Source: Burkholderiales bacterium
Lineage (GTDB): Bacteria; Pseudomonadota; Gammaproteobacteria; Burkholderiales; SG8-39
Assembly: GCA_029266935.1 (NCBI GenBank)
Contig: JAQSVY010000153.1
Coordinates: 1 to 11,634, forward strand
DNA length: 11,634 bases
Direction of reading: 5' to 3'
In this document: positions 1-7,030 of the stretch, in pieces
How positions within the stretch are numbered: the first letter of the stretch is position 1
Layout of the letters: every line of letters begins with the position of its first letter
The notes under the pieces: generated by a model
What the model was told of the DNA's origin: nothing
Database searches by the model: none
Seen by the model: the letters and a program-made list of their open reading frames with translations, nothing else
Made by a program: the position numbers and the translations under genes

Positions 1-10
1 CGCTTCGGGA

Positions 11-997
11 TTACGCGGCTGCACTCGGGCTCGCCTGCATGGGCTTCTCCGGCGCGCGCACGTTCTGCATGATGCGCTGGATGATCTGGTCGGGCGCGAG
101 GCCCTCGGCGAGCGCCTCGTAGGAGAGAACGAGGCGGTGGCGGAAGACGTCGGGCACCAGGTCGGCCACGTCCTCGGGCAGCGCGTAGTCGCGCCCGCGC
201 AGCATCGCCAGCGCCCTCGCCCCCTCGATCACGTGGATCGAGGCGCGCGGGCTCGCGCCGTAGGTCAGATAGCTGCTCATGTTCTTCAAGCCGAACCGCT
301 CGGGCTCGCGCGTCGCGTTCGCGAGCCGCACCGCGTACTGGATGAGCGCCGGCTCGACATAGACCTTGCGGCATGTGCGCTGCAATTGCTGAAGTTGTTC
401 GGTCGAACAGACGGGCATGGGCTCGTGCGCTACCCCGGTCACGCGTTCAACGATGACGAACTCCTCTTCCTCGCTCGGGTAGCCCACCAGCACCTTCATC
501 ATGAAGCGGTCGACCTGCGCCTCCGGCAGCGCGTAGGTGCCCTCGGTCTCGATCGGGTTCTGCGTCGCCATCACCAGGAACGGCTCGGGCACCTTGTGCG
601 TTTCCCCCGCAATGGTCACCTGGTGCTCCTGCATCACTTCCAGCAGCGCGCTTTGCACCTTCGCCGGCGCCCGGTTGATCTCGTCGGCCAGCAGCAGGTT
701 CGTGAACACCGGACCCAGGGAGGTGGCGAACTCGCCGCTCTTCTGGTTGTAGATCCTCGTGCCCACCAGGTCCGCCGGCACCAGGTCGGGCGTGAACTGG
801 ATGCGCCGGAACGAGCCGCGGATCGTTGCCGCCAGCGTCTTCACCGTCAGCGTCTTGGCGAGCCCCGGCACCCCCTCGACCAGCAGGTGCCCCTGCGCAA
901 GCACCGCCACCAGCACCCGCTCGAGGAAATGGTCCTGCCCCACCACCGTCTTCTTGACCTCGTACAGGATGCGCTCCATCAGCGACGCGTTTTCCAT
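11..997 (-). CDS. MoxR-family AAA+ ATPase
   Basis: A 328-residue MoxR-type AAA+ ATPase, a family of cytoplasmic chaperone-like ATPases that help mature or insert partner proteins. Motifs seen in order: Walker A GVPGLAKT (residues 42-49), Walker B LLLADE (about 101-106), sensor 1 around ATQNP (N147), and a sensor 2-like GASPRA near the C-terminus. Length is normal for the family (about 320-350). I chose the ATG at 997 because an AGGAG lies 4 nt upstream; an in-frame ATG at 1039 would extend into the protease gene and add residues unlike family N-termini. The gene follows the HtrA-like protease after 7 bp on the same strand, so the two are co-transcribed and probably translationally coupled. 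MoxR genes are usually followed by DUF58 and von Willebrand-type genes; only 10 bases remain here, so that cannot be checked. The family call is secure; the specific client is unknown. Confidence 0.95.
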   Translation of the reverse strand: MENASLMERILYEVKKTVVGQDHFLERVLVAVLAQGHLLVEGVPGLAKTLTVKTLAATIRGSFRRIQFTPDLVPADLVGTRIYNQKSGEFATSLGPVFTNLLLADEINRAPAKVQSALLEVMQEHQVTIAGETHKVPEPFLVMATQNPIETEGTYALPEAQVDRFMMKVLVGYPSEEEEFVIVERVTGVAHEPMPVCSTEQLQQLQRTCRKVYVEPALIQYAVRLANATREPERFGLKNMSSYLTYGASPRASIHVIEGARALAMLRGRDYALPEDVADLVPDVFRHRLVLSYEALAEGLAPDQIIQRIMQNVRAPEKPMQASPSAAA

Positions 998-1001
998 ATG
1001 G

Positions 1002-1006
1002 CTCCT
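1002..1006 (-). promoter_or_regulatory. Ribosome binding site of the MoxR gene, overlapping the upstream stop codon
   Basis: On the minus strand the sequence reads TAGGAGCCATATG. The TAG stop of the HtrA-like gene (1007-1005) shares bases with the AGGAG Shine-Dalgarno of the MoxR gene (ATG at 997, 4-nt spacer). This decides the MoxR start and suggests that ribosomes finishing the protease gene initiate directly on the ATPase. Confidence 0.75.
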
Positions 1007-1892
1007 AGAAAGGCGAAAGGCCGGCGGCGCCGGCGGCATTCTCGATCGGCACCGCGAAGCCGATGCCGATGAAGACGCGCGCCTCGGTGGGGTTGAGCAG
1101 GCCGGTGACGATGCCGACCACTTCGCCGTCGGCGGTGACGAGCGGCCCGCCCGAGTTGCCCGGATTGACCGCCGCGTCGAACTGGATGAGGTTGGAGAGC
1201 TTGCTCCCCGAAAGCGAGATGTATTCGCGCTTCAGGCCCGAGACCACGCCGGCGCTCGCCGAAGGGCCGATGCCGAAGGGAAAGCCCACCGCGACGACCG
1301 TGTCGCCGGGGGCGAGGTCCGCGGTGGAGCGCATGGTCGCCGGCGCGAGGTCGTCGGGCAGCGTGCGCGCGCGGATCACCGCCAGGTCGTGTTCCGGGCG
1401 CGCGCCGACGATCATAGCCTCGGACTCGGTGCCGTCGAAGAAAGTGACGCTCAGGCGCTGCGCGCCGTGCACCACGTGCAGGTTGGTGAGGATGGTGCCG
1501 TCCTCGACGATCACCACGCCAGTGCCGACGCTCTCGTCGGCGACGAAGCCCTCGACTTCGCCGGCGCCGGGCTCGGGCAGGCCGCGCACGCGCACCACCG
1601 ACGGGTGGATCACCTCGTAGGCGTCGGTCGTCGTCGGCTGTGCGCGCTCCTCGAAGGCCTGCTCGATGGCCGCCGCCACGTCCTGCGCGCTCAGCCCGCC
1701 GGGCTTCGGCGAGAGCAGCCAGCCCGCAGCGAAGAGCGCCAGAGCGGCCAGGCCAAGGACGAGCTGGCGGCCGAGCCGGGACGCCCGGACGGGAGGCTTT
1801 TCCCTGGGAAGCTCGGCCGGCGGCGGCGGCGGCGCTTCGGGCAAACCCCTCCTGCGCTGCGAACTGCTGTAGACCCCGGCCCGCCTTCTCAT
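1005..1892 (-). CDS. Membrane-anchored HtrA/DegP-like serine protease without PDZ domain
   Basis: A 295-residue trypsin-like (S1C) protease. A basic, proline-rich cytoplasmic N-terminus (residues 1-40, with five consecutive prolines at 21-25) leads to one membrane helix (about 43-60), then a presumably periplasmic protease domain. The triad is visible: H139 in TNLHVV, D169 in EHDLAVI and S247 in GNSGGPL. The chain stops about 45 residues after the catalytic serine, so the PDZ domain(s) of classical DegP/DegS are absent. The start at ATG 1892 gives this N-terminus but has no clear Shine-Dalgarno; a TTG at 1844 preceded by AGGAGG (3-nt spacing) is an alternative that would remove 16 residues. 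The MoxR gene follows after 7 bp. Its 5' end abuts the divergent thioesterase gene with 16 bp between start codons, so its promoter must lie inside that gene. Substrate is unknown; a periplasmic quality-control role is inferred. Confidence 0.9.
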   Translation of the reverse strand: MRRRAGVYSSSQRRRGLPEAPPPPPAELPREKPPVRASRLGRQLVLGLAALALFAAGWLLSPKPGGLSAQDVAAAIEQAFEERAQPTTTDAYEVIHPSVVRVRGLPEPGAGEVEGFVADESVGTGVVIVEDGTILTNLHVVHGAQRLSVTFFDGTESEAMIVGARPEHDLAVIRARTLPDDLAPATMRSTADLAPGDTVVAVGFPFGIGPSASAGVVSGLKREYISLSGSKLSNLIQFDAAVNPGNSGGPLVTADGEVVGIVTGLLNPTEARVFIGIGFAVPIENAAGAAGLSPF

Positions 1893-1893
1893 G

Positions 1894-1898
1894 GGAGG
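1894..1898 (+). promoter_or_regulatory. Ribosome binding site deciding the thioesterase start
   Basis: GGAGG lies 10 nt before the ATG at 1909. It sits just inside an alternative in-frame ATG (1891), which therefore cannot use it. This favours 1909 as the true start. The site lies in the 16-bp gap between this gene and the divergent protease gene. Confidence 0.6.
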
Positions 1899-1908
1899 AT
1901 TGTGGCAG

Positions 1909-2340
1909 ATGCCGGAGCCGTTCACCACCCAGCGCCTGATCCGTTTTTCGCACTGCGATCCGGCCGGAATCGTCTTCTTCGTCAACTTCTTCGAGATGAT
2001 CTCGGGGATCGTCGAGGACTGGTTCCGGGAGGCGGTGCACCTGCCCTTCCAGGAGATGCACCTCGAGCGGCGGGTCGGCTTCCCCATCGTCAGCACCGGC
2101 TGCGAGTTCTTCCGCCCCTGCCACCTCGGCGACACGCTGGTGCTCGAGCTGGCGATCGCGCGCCTGGGCCGCGCTTCCATCGAGTTCGACATCCGCGGCC
2201 GCGTCGGCGGGGACGAGAAGTTCCGCGCCCGCCACAAGGTGGCGATGGTGTCGCTCGACACGTTCAGGTCGATGCCGATTCCCGACGACATGCGCGCCAA
2301 GATGCGCCCCTACTGTGTACCTGGATCCGCCGGCGGATAG
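1909..2340 (+). CDS. 4-hydroxybenzoyl-CoA thioesterase-like (YbgC-type) hotdog acyl-CoA thioesterase
   Basis: A 143-residue single-domain hotdog protein of the 4HBT/YbgC class, which hydrolyses acyl-CoA (sometimes aromatic acyl-CoA) thioesters in the cytoplasm. The diagnostic segment is [12 protein letters not shown], with the catalytic aspartate at position 17, the same position as in the Pseudomonas 4-hydroxybenzoyl-CoA thioesterase; the family-typical pattern of D, then AGI and F(F)xxFF follows. Length is standard. The start at 1909 is chosen from a GGAGG 10 nt upstream; ATG 1891 would add six residues and lose the ribosome site. The 3' end overlaps the next gene by 26 bp, which indicates coupled translation. 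Substrate preference cannot be read from sequence. It sits next to membrane genes rather than an obvious CoA pathway, although the catabolic operon 3 kb downstream makes CoA thioesters. Confidence 0.88.
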   Translation: MPEPFTTQRLIRFSHCDPAGIVFFVNFFEMISGIVEDWFREAVHLPFQEMHLERRVGFPIVSTGCEFFRPCHLGDTLVLELAIARLGRASIEFDIRGRVGGDEKFRARHKVAMVSLDTFRSMPIPDDMRAKMRPYCVPGSAGG

Positions 2341-4120
2341 CCGGCCCGAGCACGCGCTGGGCGAGGTCGGCGCGGAAATCACGCTGGTCGAGTACGGCAG
2401 CTTCAACTGCCCGTCCTGCCGCGCCGCGCACGAGGTGATTGCCGGGCTGCGCGAGCGCTTCGGCGAGCGCCTGCGCTATGTGTTCCGCCATCGCCCCCTC
2501 ACCGGCAGCGACGAGGCGCGCCGCGCCGCCGAGCTGGCCGAGTACGCCGGCGGCACCACCGGCGAGTACTGGCGCGCGCACGACGCGCTGATGCGCCGCG
2601 GCCCGACCCTGCGCGAGGAGGATCTCGTTGCCGTGGCAGGCGAGCTCGGCCTGCCGCCGCGCGAGATGCAGGAGGAGGCGTGGCGCGAGGCGCAGGCCGC
2701 GGTGCAGCAGGACCTCGAGAGCGCCCGCGCGAGCGGCGCGCGCTTCTCGCCCACCTTCTTCATCAGCAACCGCCGCTACGACGGCCCGTGGGACGAGAGC
2801 ACGCTCGCCGAGGCGATGCTCGGCTCGCTCGGGCACCGCGTGCAGACCGCGGCGCTCGACTTCGCGCGCTGGGCGCCCTCCACCGGCCTGCTGCTCCTCG
2901 CGGCGACCCTGGCCGCGGTCGCCCTGGCGAATCTTTCCCCGCAATTCGAATCGTTCTGGAGCCAGCCCTTCGGCTGGACGCTGGGCGAGAGCGCCTTCCA
3001 CCTGCCGCTGCGCGACTGGATCAACGACGGCCTGCTCACGGTGTTCTTCCTCGTCGTCGGGCTGGAGATCAAGCGCGAGTTCACCATCGGGCGGCTCGCC
3101 TCGCGCCGCGTCGCGGCGCTGCCCTTCGCCGCCGCCGCGGGCGGCATGCTGGTTCCGGCGCTGATCTACCTCCTCGTCGCGCCTGCGGCTTTCGCCGCCG
3201 GCTGGGCGATCCCCACCACCACCGACACCGCCTTCGCGATCGCCCTCATCGCCCTGCTGGGAAGGCGCGTGCCGGTGGAGCTGCGCATCTTCCTCACCGC
3301 CGCGGTGATCGTCGACGACCTCGTGGCGATCGCCATCGTCGCCGTCTTCTACTCGGGCGGGCTCGACTGGTCCTACGTCGTCGCCTCGGCGCTGGTCGCG
3401 ATGCTGCTCGCGCTGCTCAACAGGAGCGGCGTGTACCGCGCCCTGCCCTATTCGCTGCTCGGCGTCGCGCTGTGGGCGAGCCTGCACGCCTCGGGGCTGC
3501 ACGCCACGCTCGCCGGGGTGATCCTCGCCCTCGCCACGCCGACGCGCCCGCCGCCGAACCTGCGCGCGCTGCGGGCGCAGGCCGAGATCCTCATCGAGCA
3601 CGAGCTGCGCCGCGCGGGCGAGGACGTCCTGGGCCACGGGCCCTCGGAAGCGACGCTGCGCGGCCTCGACGCCGTGCACGACCGCATCGAGTCGCCGGCC
3701 TCGAAGCTGCTGCGCGCGGTCGAGCCGTGGTCGAGCTACTTCGTGCTGCCCCTTTTCGCGCTCGCCAATGCCGGCCTTTCACTCACGGAACTGCCTCGTG
3801 GAAATGGCGAACTGATCCTCGCCATCATCCTCGGCCTGGTGCTCGGCAAACCGCTGGGGATGTTCGCCGGCGCGGCCGCGGCGGTGCGCCTTGGCATCGC
3901 CGCGAAGCCCGAGGTCTACTCGTGGGCCCAGCTCCTCGGCGCCGGCGCGCTCGCCGGCATCGGCTTCACCATGTCGCTCTACATCGCCCACCGCGCCTTT
4001 CCCGATGCCGCCGACTTCGCCGCGGCCAAGATCGGGGTGTTTCTCGCCTCGCTGCTTGCCGGCGCCGCCGGGACCGCTATCCTGTGGTCCGTGGCGAAAA
4101 ACAAGCCGGGCACCCCCTGA
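2315..4120 (+). CDS. nhaA: N-terminal DsbA/thioredoxin-like domain fused to an NhaA Na+/H+ antiporter
   Basis: A 601-residue two-domain protein. Residues about 10-175 form a DsbA-like thioredoxin fold with redox motif C32-P-S-C35, a helical insert, and the cis-proline in FSPTFF (P146). Residues about 180-601 are a complete NhaA antiporter, which exchanges Na+ for H+ across the inner membrane: [18 protein letters not shown] (236-253), TTTD with D304 (E. coli D133), VDD with D334-D335 (E. coli D163-D164), [15 protein letters not shown] with K512 (E. coli K300), and [11 protein letters not shown]. The start is GTG 2315, which overlaps the thioesterase end by 26 bp; the ribosome site is weak, so coupling is likely. 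There is no signal peptide, and NhaA has a cytoplasmic N-terminus, so the redox domain probably faces the cytoplasm. NhaA fusions known to me carry thioredoxin at the C-terminus; the order here is reversed. All transport residues are present, so it should be functional. Confidence 0.92.
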   Translation: MYLDPPADSRPEHALGEVGAEITLVEYGSFNCPSCRAAHEVIAGLRERFGERLRYVFRHRPLTGSDEARRAAELAEYAGGTTGEYWRAHDALMRRGPTLREEDLVAVAGELGLPPREMQEEAWREAQAAVQQDLESARASGARFSPTFFISNRRYDGPWDESTLAEAMLGSLGHRVQTAALDFARWAPSTGLLLLAATLAAVALANLSPQFESFWSQPFGWTLGESAFHLPLRDWINDGLLTVFFLVVGLEIKREFTIGRLASRRVAALPFAAAAGGMLVPALIYLLVAPAAFAAGWAIPTTTDTAFAIALIALLGRRVPVELRIFLTAAVIVDDLVAIAIVAVFYSGGLDWSYVVASALVAMLLALLNRSGVYRALPYSLLGVALWASLHASGLHATLAGVILALATPTRPPPNLRALRAQAEILIEHELRRAGEDVLGHGPSEATLRGLDAVHDRIESPASKLLRAVEPWSSYFVLPLFALANAGLSLTELPRGNGELILAIILGLVLGKPLGMFAGAAAAVRLGIAAKPEVYSWAQLLGAGALAGIGFTMSLYIAHRAFPDAADFAAAKIGVFLASLLAGAAGTAILWSVAKNKPGTP

Positions 4121-4791
4121 TCCCCCATCGCAAGTATCTCGTCCTCCTCGCAGTGCTCTTCGCGGCGCTGTGGGTGGCGCTCGCCATCGAGCCGCGGTAT
4201 CGCGAGGACTGGGCGCTCGAGAATGCGCTGGTGGTCGCCTTCGCCATCGGCATCGCCGCCTCGCACCGCAAGCTGCTGCTCTCGCGCGTGTCCTACACGC
4301 TGATCTTCCTTTTCCTGTGCCTGCACGAGGTCGGCGCCCACTACACCTACGCCGAAGTGCCCTACGACGCGTGGGTCGAGGCGATCACGGGGAGCTCGCT
4401 CAACGAGGCGATGGGCTGGGAGCGCAACCACTTCGACCGCCTCGCGCACTTCCTCTACGGCCTGCTCATGGGCTACCCGCTGCGCGAGTTCTTCCTGCGC
4501 GTCGCCGACGTGCGCGGCTTCTGGGGCTACTTTCTGCCGCTCGATTTCACCCTCTCCACCTCGGCGATCTTCGAGCTGTTCGAGTGGGGCGCGGCGGAAG
4601 TCTTCGGCGGCGACCTGGGCGCCGCCTACCTCGGCACGCAGGGCGACATCTGGGACGCGCACAAGGACATGGCGCTGGCGAGCGCAGGCGCGCTGATCGC
4701 GATGCTCATCACCGCGGGGATCAACGCGTACCTGCAGCATGACTTCGCCCGCGAGTGGCAGCAGCACCGCGCGAAGAAGCTACGGGGCTAG
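4084..4791 (+). CDS. yjdF: YjdF/DUF2238-family integral membrane protein
   Basis: A roughly 225-235-residue polytopic membrane protein of the DUF2238 (YjdF) family, function not established. Family motifs: the [10 protein letters not shown] segment after the first helix, [36 protein letters not shown], and [14 protein letters not shown] near the last helix. The conserved H, D and E residues at membrane borders could bind metal or protons; this is inference. The start is uncertain: no ATG lies near the expected N-terminus. GTG 4084 (given here, 37-bp overlap with nhaA) and CTG 4117 (overlapping the nhaA TGA) both fit; E. coli YjdF begins close to the first helix, which would favour a start near 4117. 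The gene runs directly out of nhaA, so the two are in one operon. Its last 12 bp overlap the end of the convergent tetR gene. Confidence 0.85.
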   Translation: MVRGEKQAGHPLIPHRKYLVLLAVLFAALWVALAIEPRYREDWALENALVVAFAIGIAASHRKLLLSRVSYTLIFLFLCLHEVGAHYTYAEVPYDAWVEAITGSSLNEAMGWERNHFDRLAHFLYGLLMGYPLREFFLRVADVRGFWGYFLPLDFTLSTSAIFELFEWGAAEVFGGDLGAAYLGTQGDIWDAHKDMALASAGALIAMLITAGINAYLQHDFAREWQQHRAKKLRG

Positions 4792-5460
4792 AGATGGCGC
4801 GCAGGCCGTAAGCATCGCCACCAGGCAGCCGGTCATTGCTGCCACGAGCCGCTCGGGCGGCACGTCGCGCGGCAGCCGCCAGCGGCGCATCGCGAACATC
4901 GTCGGCAGGTAGGTGATCGCCTCCGACACCACGAGGTTCATCGCCGGGTCGGCACCGCCGAGCGCTTCGTCCACCAGCCCGCGCATCAGGTCGAAGAACT
5001 CGGCGATGCGCCGGCGCACCGCGTCGCGCGCCTTCGCGTCGAGCGCGTAGCCGTCGCGCAGCACGATCTGGATGTTGTCGCGGTAGCGGTGCTGCAGGCT
5101 CACGCTCGCCTCGATCGCGCGGCGCAGCCGCTCGGTCGGGTCGCGCACGCCCTCGATCGCCTCGCGGACACCGCGCTGGTAGTTGGTCACGGCCTCGTCG
5201 CAGACGAGGTACAGCATGTCGGCCTTCGAGCGCACGTGGTTGTAGAGCGTGCCCTGCGACAGACCGGCGCGGCGCGCGATGTCGCGCGTCACGGCCGCAT
5301 GGAAGCCTTTCTCGAGGAACTCGCGGGTCGCCGCCTCGGCGATGCGCGCGCGGCGCTCGCCCACCAGCTCGGCATCCTTGATGTTGCTGGCGAGCACGGT
5401 GCGCGCCGGCTTCTCCGTCGCGCGCCGGCGCGGCGCGCGTGCCTCGAGCGATGCCCTCAT
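4780..5460 (-). CDS. TetR-family transcriptional regulator
   Basis: A 226-residue TetR-type repressor. An arginine-rich leader (about 1-33) precedes the helix-turn-helix domain (about 36-82): REFLEKGF, TRDIARRAGLSQGTLYNHV and the usual S/F-KADML segment. The all-helical C-terminal ligand domain fills the rest. The start at ATG 5460 has AAGGGG 4 nt upstream. It is divergent from the acyl-CoA ligase operon, and the 50-bp gap contains a 20-bp palindrome of TetR operator type. By position it should repress that operon, and the operator lies 12-31 bp from its own start, so autoregulation is likely. Regulators with this arrangement next to ligase/crotonase genes commonly respond to acyl-CoA intermediates; the ligand here is an inference. 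The 3' end overlaps the convergent yjdF-like gene by 12 bp with no terminator seen. Confidence 0.93.
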   Translation of the reverse strand: MRASLEARAPRRRATEKPARTVLASNIKDAELVGERRARIAEAATREFLEKGFHAAVTRDIARRAGLSQGTLYNHVRSKADMLYLVCDEAVTNYQRGVREAIEGVRDPTERLRRAIEASVSLQHRYRDNIQIVLRDGYALDAKARDAVRRRIAEFFDLMRGLVDEALGGADPAMNLVVSEAITYLPTMFAMRRWRLPRDVPPERLVAAMTGCLVAMLTACAPSLAP

Positions 5461-5471
5461 CCCGCCCCTTG

Positions 5472-5491
5472 TTGACTGACCAGTCAGTCAA
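5472..5491. promoter_or_regulatory. TetR-type operator, 20-bp palindrome
   Basis: TTGACTGACCAGTCAGTCAA: perfect 9-bp inverted arms (5472-5480 and 5483-5491) around a 2-bp centre (CA). It is the only such palindrome in the gap between the divergent tetR and ligase genes. Size and symmetry fit TetR-family sites, and it resembles the TGA-N-TGA type operators of fatty-acid TetR regulators such as Bacillus FadR. It covers the -35 region and part of the spacer of the predicted operon promoter, so binding would exclude RNA polymerase. Confidence 0.85.
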
Positions 5492-5500
5492 GAATAGCAT
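5472..5500 (+). promoter_or_regulatory. Predicted sigma70 promoter of the acyl-CoA ligase operon
   Basis: A -35 TTGACT (5472-5477, 5 of 6 consensus) and a -10 TAGCAT (5495-5500, 4 of 6) are separated by exactly 17 bp. Transcription would start near 5507, only about 4 nt before the ligase ATG at 5511, so the mRNA would be nearly leaderless. This agrees with the absence of a Shine-Dalgarno before that ATG. The -35 is the left arm of the operator, which explains repression. It is a prediction by pattern only. Confidence 0.55.
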
Positions 5501-5510
5501 CGTTCGCGCC

Positions 5511-7028
5511 ATGGCGGAACTGCGCTTCGGGGAGGAGTCGATCGGCGAGGCGGCGCTCGCCCGGGCGGTGGGGGGCGCCGCCAGCGTGCTCGAGGCGGCC
5601 GGCCTGGGGCCGGGCCGCACTGGCGCGCTCCTCGCGCGCAACGAGCCGCGCTTTCTCGTCCTGTCCCTCGCCCTCGCCCGCATCGGTGCGAGCACGGTGC
5701 CGCTCAACTGGCATTTCGGCGCCGAGGATCTGCGCTACATCCTCGCCGACTCCGGCGCCGACGTGCTGATCGGCCACCACGACCTGCTGCGCAAGCTCGG
5801 CCCCGGCGGCATTCGTGCGCTCGGCATGGACGTGCCTCCCTTGCTCGCGCGCGCCTGGCACCTCGCCGCCGCGGACCTCGAGCCAGTGCCGTTCGCCGAG
5901 CGCCTGGAGCCGCTGCTCGCCGCGGCTCATCCCTGGGCCGGTGTGCCTCGCGCCCTGCCGCCGACGCTCCTCTATACCTCGGGCACGACCGGCCGCCCCA
6001 AGGGCGTGCGCCGTCCGGCGATCACCGCCGAGTGGCTCCCGCGCGTGAGCGCGGTCACGACCGCCGTGTTCGGCAACCGCCCGGGGATGCGCCTTCTCGT
6101 CGCCGCGCCGCTCTACCATGCGGCGCCGAACGTCACCGCGCTCTCGGCGCTGCGCGCCGGGGGAAGCGCCGTGGTGATGCCGCGCTTCGACGCGGAGACC
6201 GCGCTCGCGCTCATCGAGCGCCACCGCATCACGCACGCGTTCATGGTGGCGACCATGTTCGTGCGCCTGCTGCGCCTGCCGGAGTCGACGCGGCGGCGCT
6301 ACGACCTCTCTTCGCTCGAGCGCGTGGTCCACGGCGCGGGTCCGTGCCCGCCCGACGTGAAACGCGCCATGCTGGAATGGTTCGGCCCTTGCCTGGTCGA
6401 GTACTACGGCTCGTCGGAATACGGGCCGATCGCCGCTATCACGAGCAAGGAGTGGCTCGAGCGCCCGGGTAGCGTCGGCCGCGCCGTGCCTGGCGCGCGC
6501 ATTGCCATCTATTCCGAGGACGGACGGAGGCTCGGCCCCGGCGAGACCGGCGAGATCTACTGCCGGCAGTTCGATTACCCGGACTTCAGCTACCTGAACC
6601 GCGAGGCCGAGCGTGCGGCGGTCGAGCGCGACGACCTCGTGTCCTGCGGCGACGTCGGCCATCTCGACGCGGACGGCTACCTCTGGATCACCGACCGCAA
6701 GCGCGACATGGTGATCTCCGGAGGCGTCAACCTCTACCCGGCGGAGATCGAGGCCGCGCTCGCCACCATGCCCGGCGTCGCCGACTGCGCCGTCTTCGGC
6801 ATTCCGGACCGCGAGTTCGGCGAGGCGCTGGCCGCCTGCGTGCAGCCCCTGCCCGGCGCCGCGCTCGACGCGGAGGCGGTGCGCGCGTGGGTGCGCGAGC
6901 GCCTGGGCTCGCTCAAGCAGCCGAAGCTCGTCGAGTTCCGCGAGGCGCTGCCTCGCGAAGAAAGCGGCAAGATCTTCAAGCGGCGGCTGCGAGAGCCCTA
7001 CTGGCAGGACCAACCGCGAAGGATCTGA
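5511..7028 (+). CDS. AMP-forming acyl-CoA synthetase (ligase)
   Basis: A 505-residue member of the ANL adenylating superfamily: it activates a carboxylic acid with ATP to an acyl-AMP and transfers it to CoA, in the cytoplasm. Core motifs: A3 P-loop YTSGTTGRPKG (155-165), A5 YGSSE (299-303), A7 GDVGHLD, A8 hinge DRKRDMVISGGVN followed by YPAEIE, and the C-terminal catalytic lysine K487 in SGKIFKR. Length is typical of medium-chain or aromatic acyl-CoA ligases. The start at ATG 5511 is chosen because it gives the correct N-terminus downstream of the promoter; in-frame ATGs further upstream (5439, 5451) lie inside tetR and before the promoter. It is the first gene of the operon, and a 2-bp gap separates it from the next. 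As the entry enzyme it commits the substrate acid to the pathway. The exact substrate is unknown. Confidence 0.93.
   Translation: MAELRFGEESIGEAALARAVGGAASVLEAAGLGPGRTGALLARNEPRFLVLSLALARIGASTVPLNWHFGAEDLRYILADSGADVLIGHHDLLRKLGPGGIRALGMDVPPLLARAWHLAAADLEPVPFAERLEPLLAAAHPWAGVPRALPPTLLYTSGTTGRPKGVRRPAITAEWLPRVSAVTTAVFGNRPGMRLLVAAPLYHAAPNVTALSALRAGGSAVVMPRFDAETALALIERHRITHAFMVATMFVRLLRLPESTRRRYDLSSLERVVHGAGPCPPDVKRAMLEWFGPCLVEYYGSSEYGPIAAITSKEWLERPGSVGRAVPGARIAIYSEDGRRLGPGETGEIYCRQFDYPDFSYLNREAERAAVERDDLVSCGDVGHLDADGYLWITDRKRDMVISGGVNLYPAEIEAALATMPGVADCAVFGIPDREFGEALAACVQPLPGAALDAEAVRAWVRERLGSLKQPKLVEFREALPREESGKIFKRRLREPYWQDQPRRI
7018..7023 (+). promoter_or_regulatory. Ribosome binding site deciding the GTG start of the first crotonase gene
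   Basis: GAAGGA lies at the very end of the ligase gene, 7 nt before GTG 7031. There is no ATG nearby in the right frame, so this site supports the GTG start and a coupled ligase-to-crotonase translation. Confidence 0.7.
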
Positions 7029-7030
7029 AG

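Noticed and set aside
979..2406. Long open frames opposite and overlapping the protease, and similar long frames across the window
   Set aside because: They are Arg/Ala/Pro-rich shadow frames, as expected in very GC-rich DNA, without motifs, and they lie over well-supported genes.
5439..5510. Upstream ATG starts for the acyl-CoA ligase
   Set aside because: They lie within tetR and upstream of the operator and promoter, and would add residues that do not resemble ligase N-termini.
5486..5519. A minus-strand promoter for tetR with TATTCT (5496-5491) as -10
   Set aside because: No acceptable -35 lies 16-18 bp upstream (TTCCGC at the best spacing). tetR must have a promoter near here, but I cannot place it.
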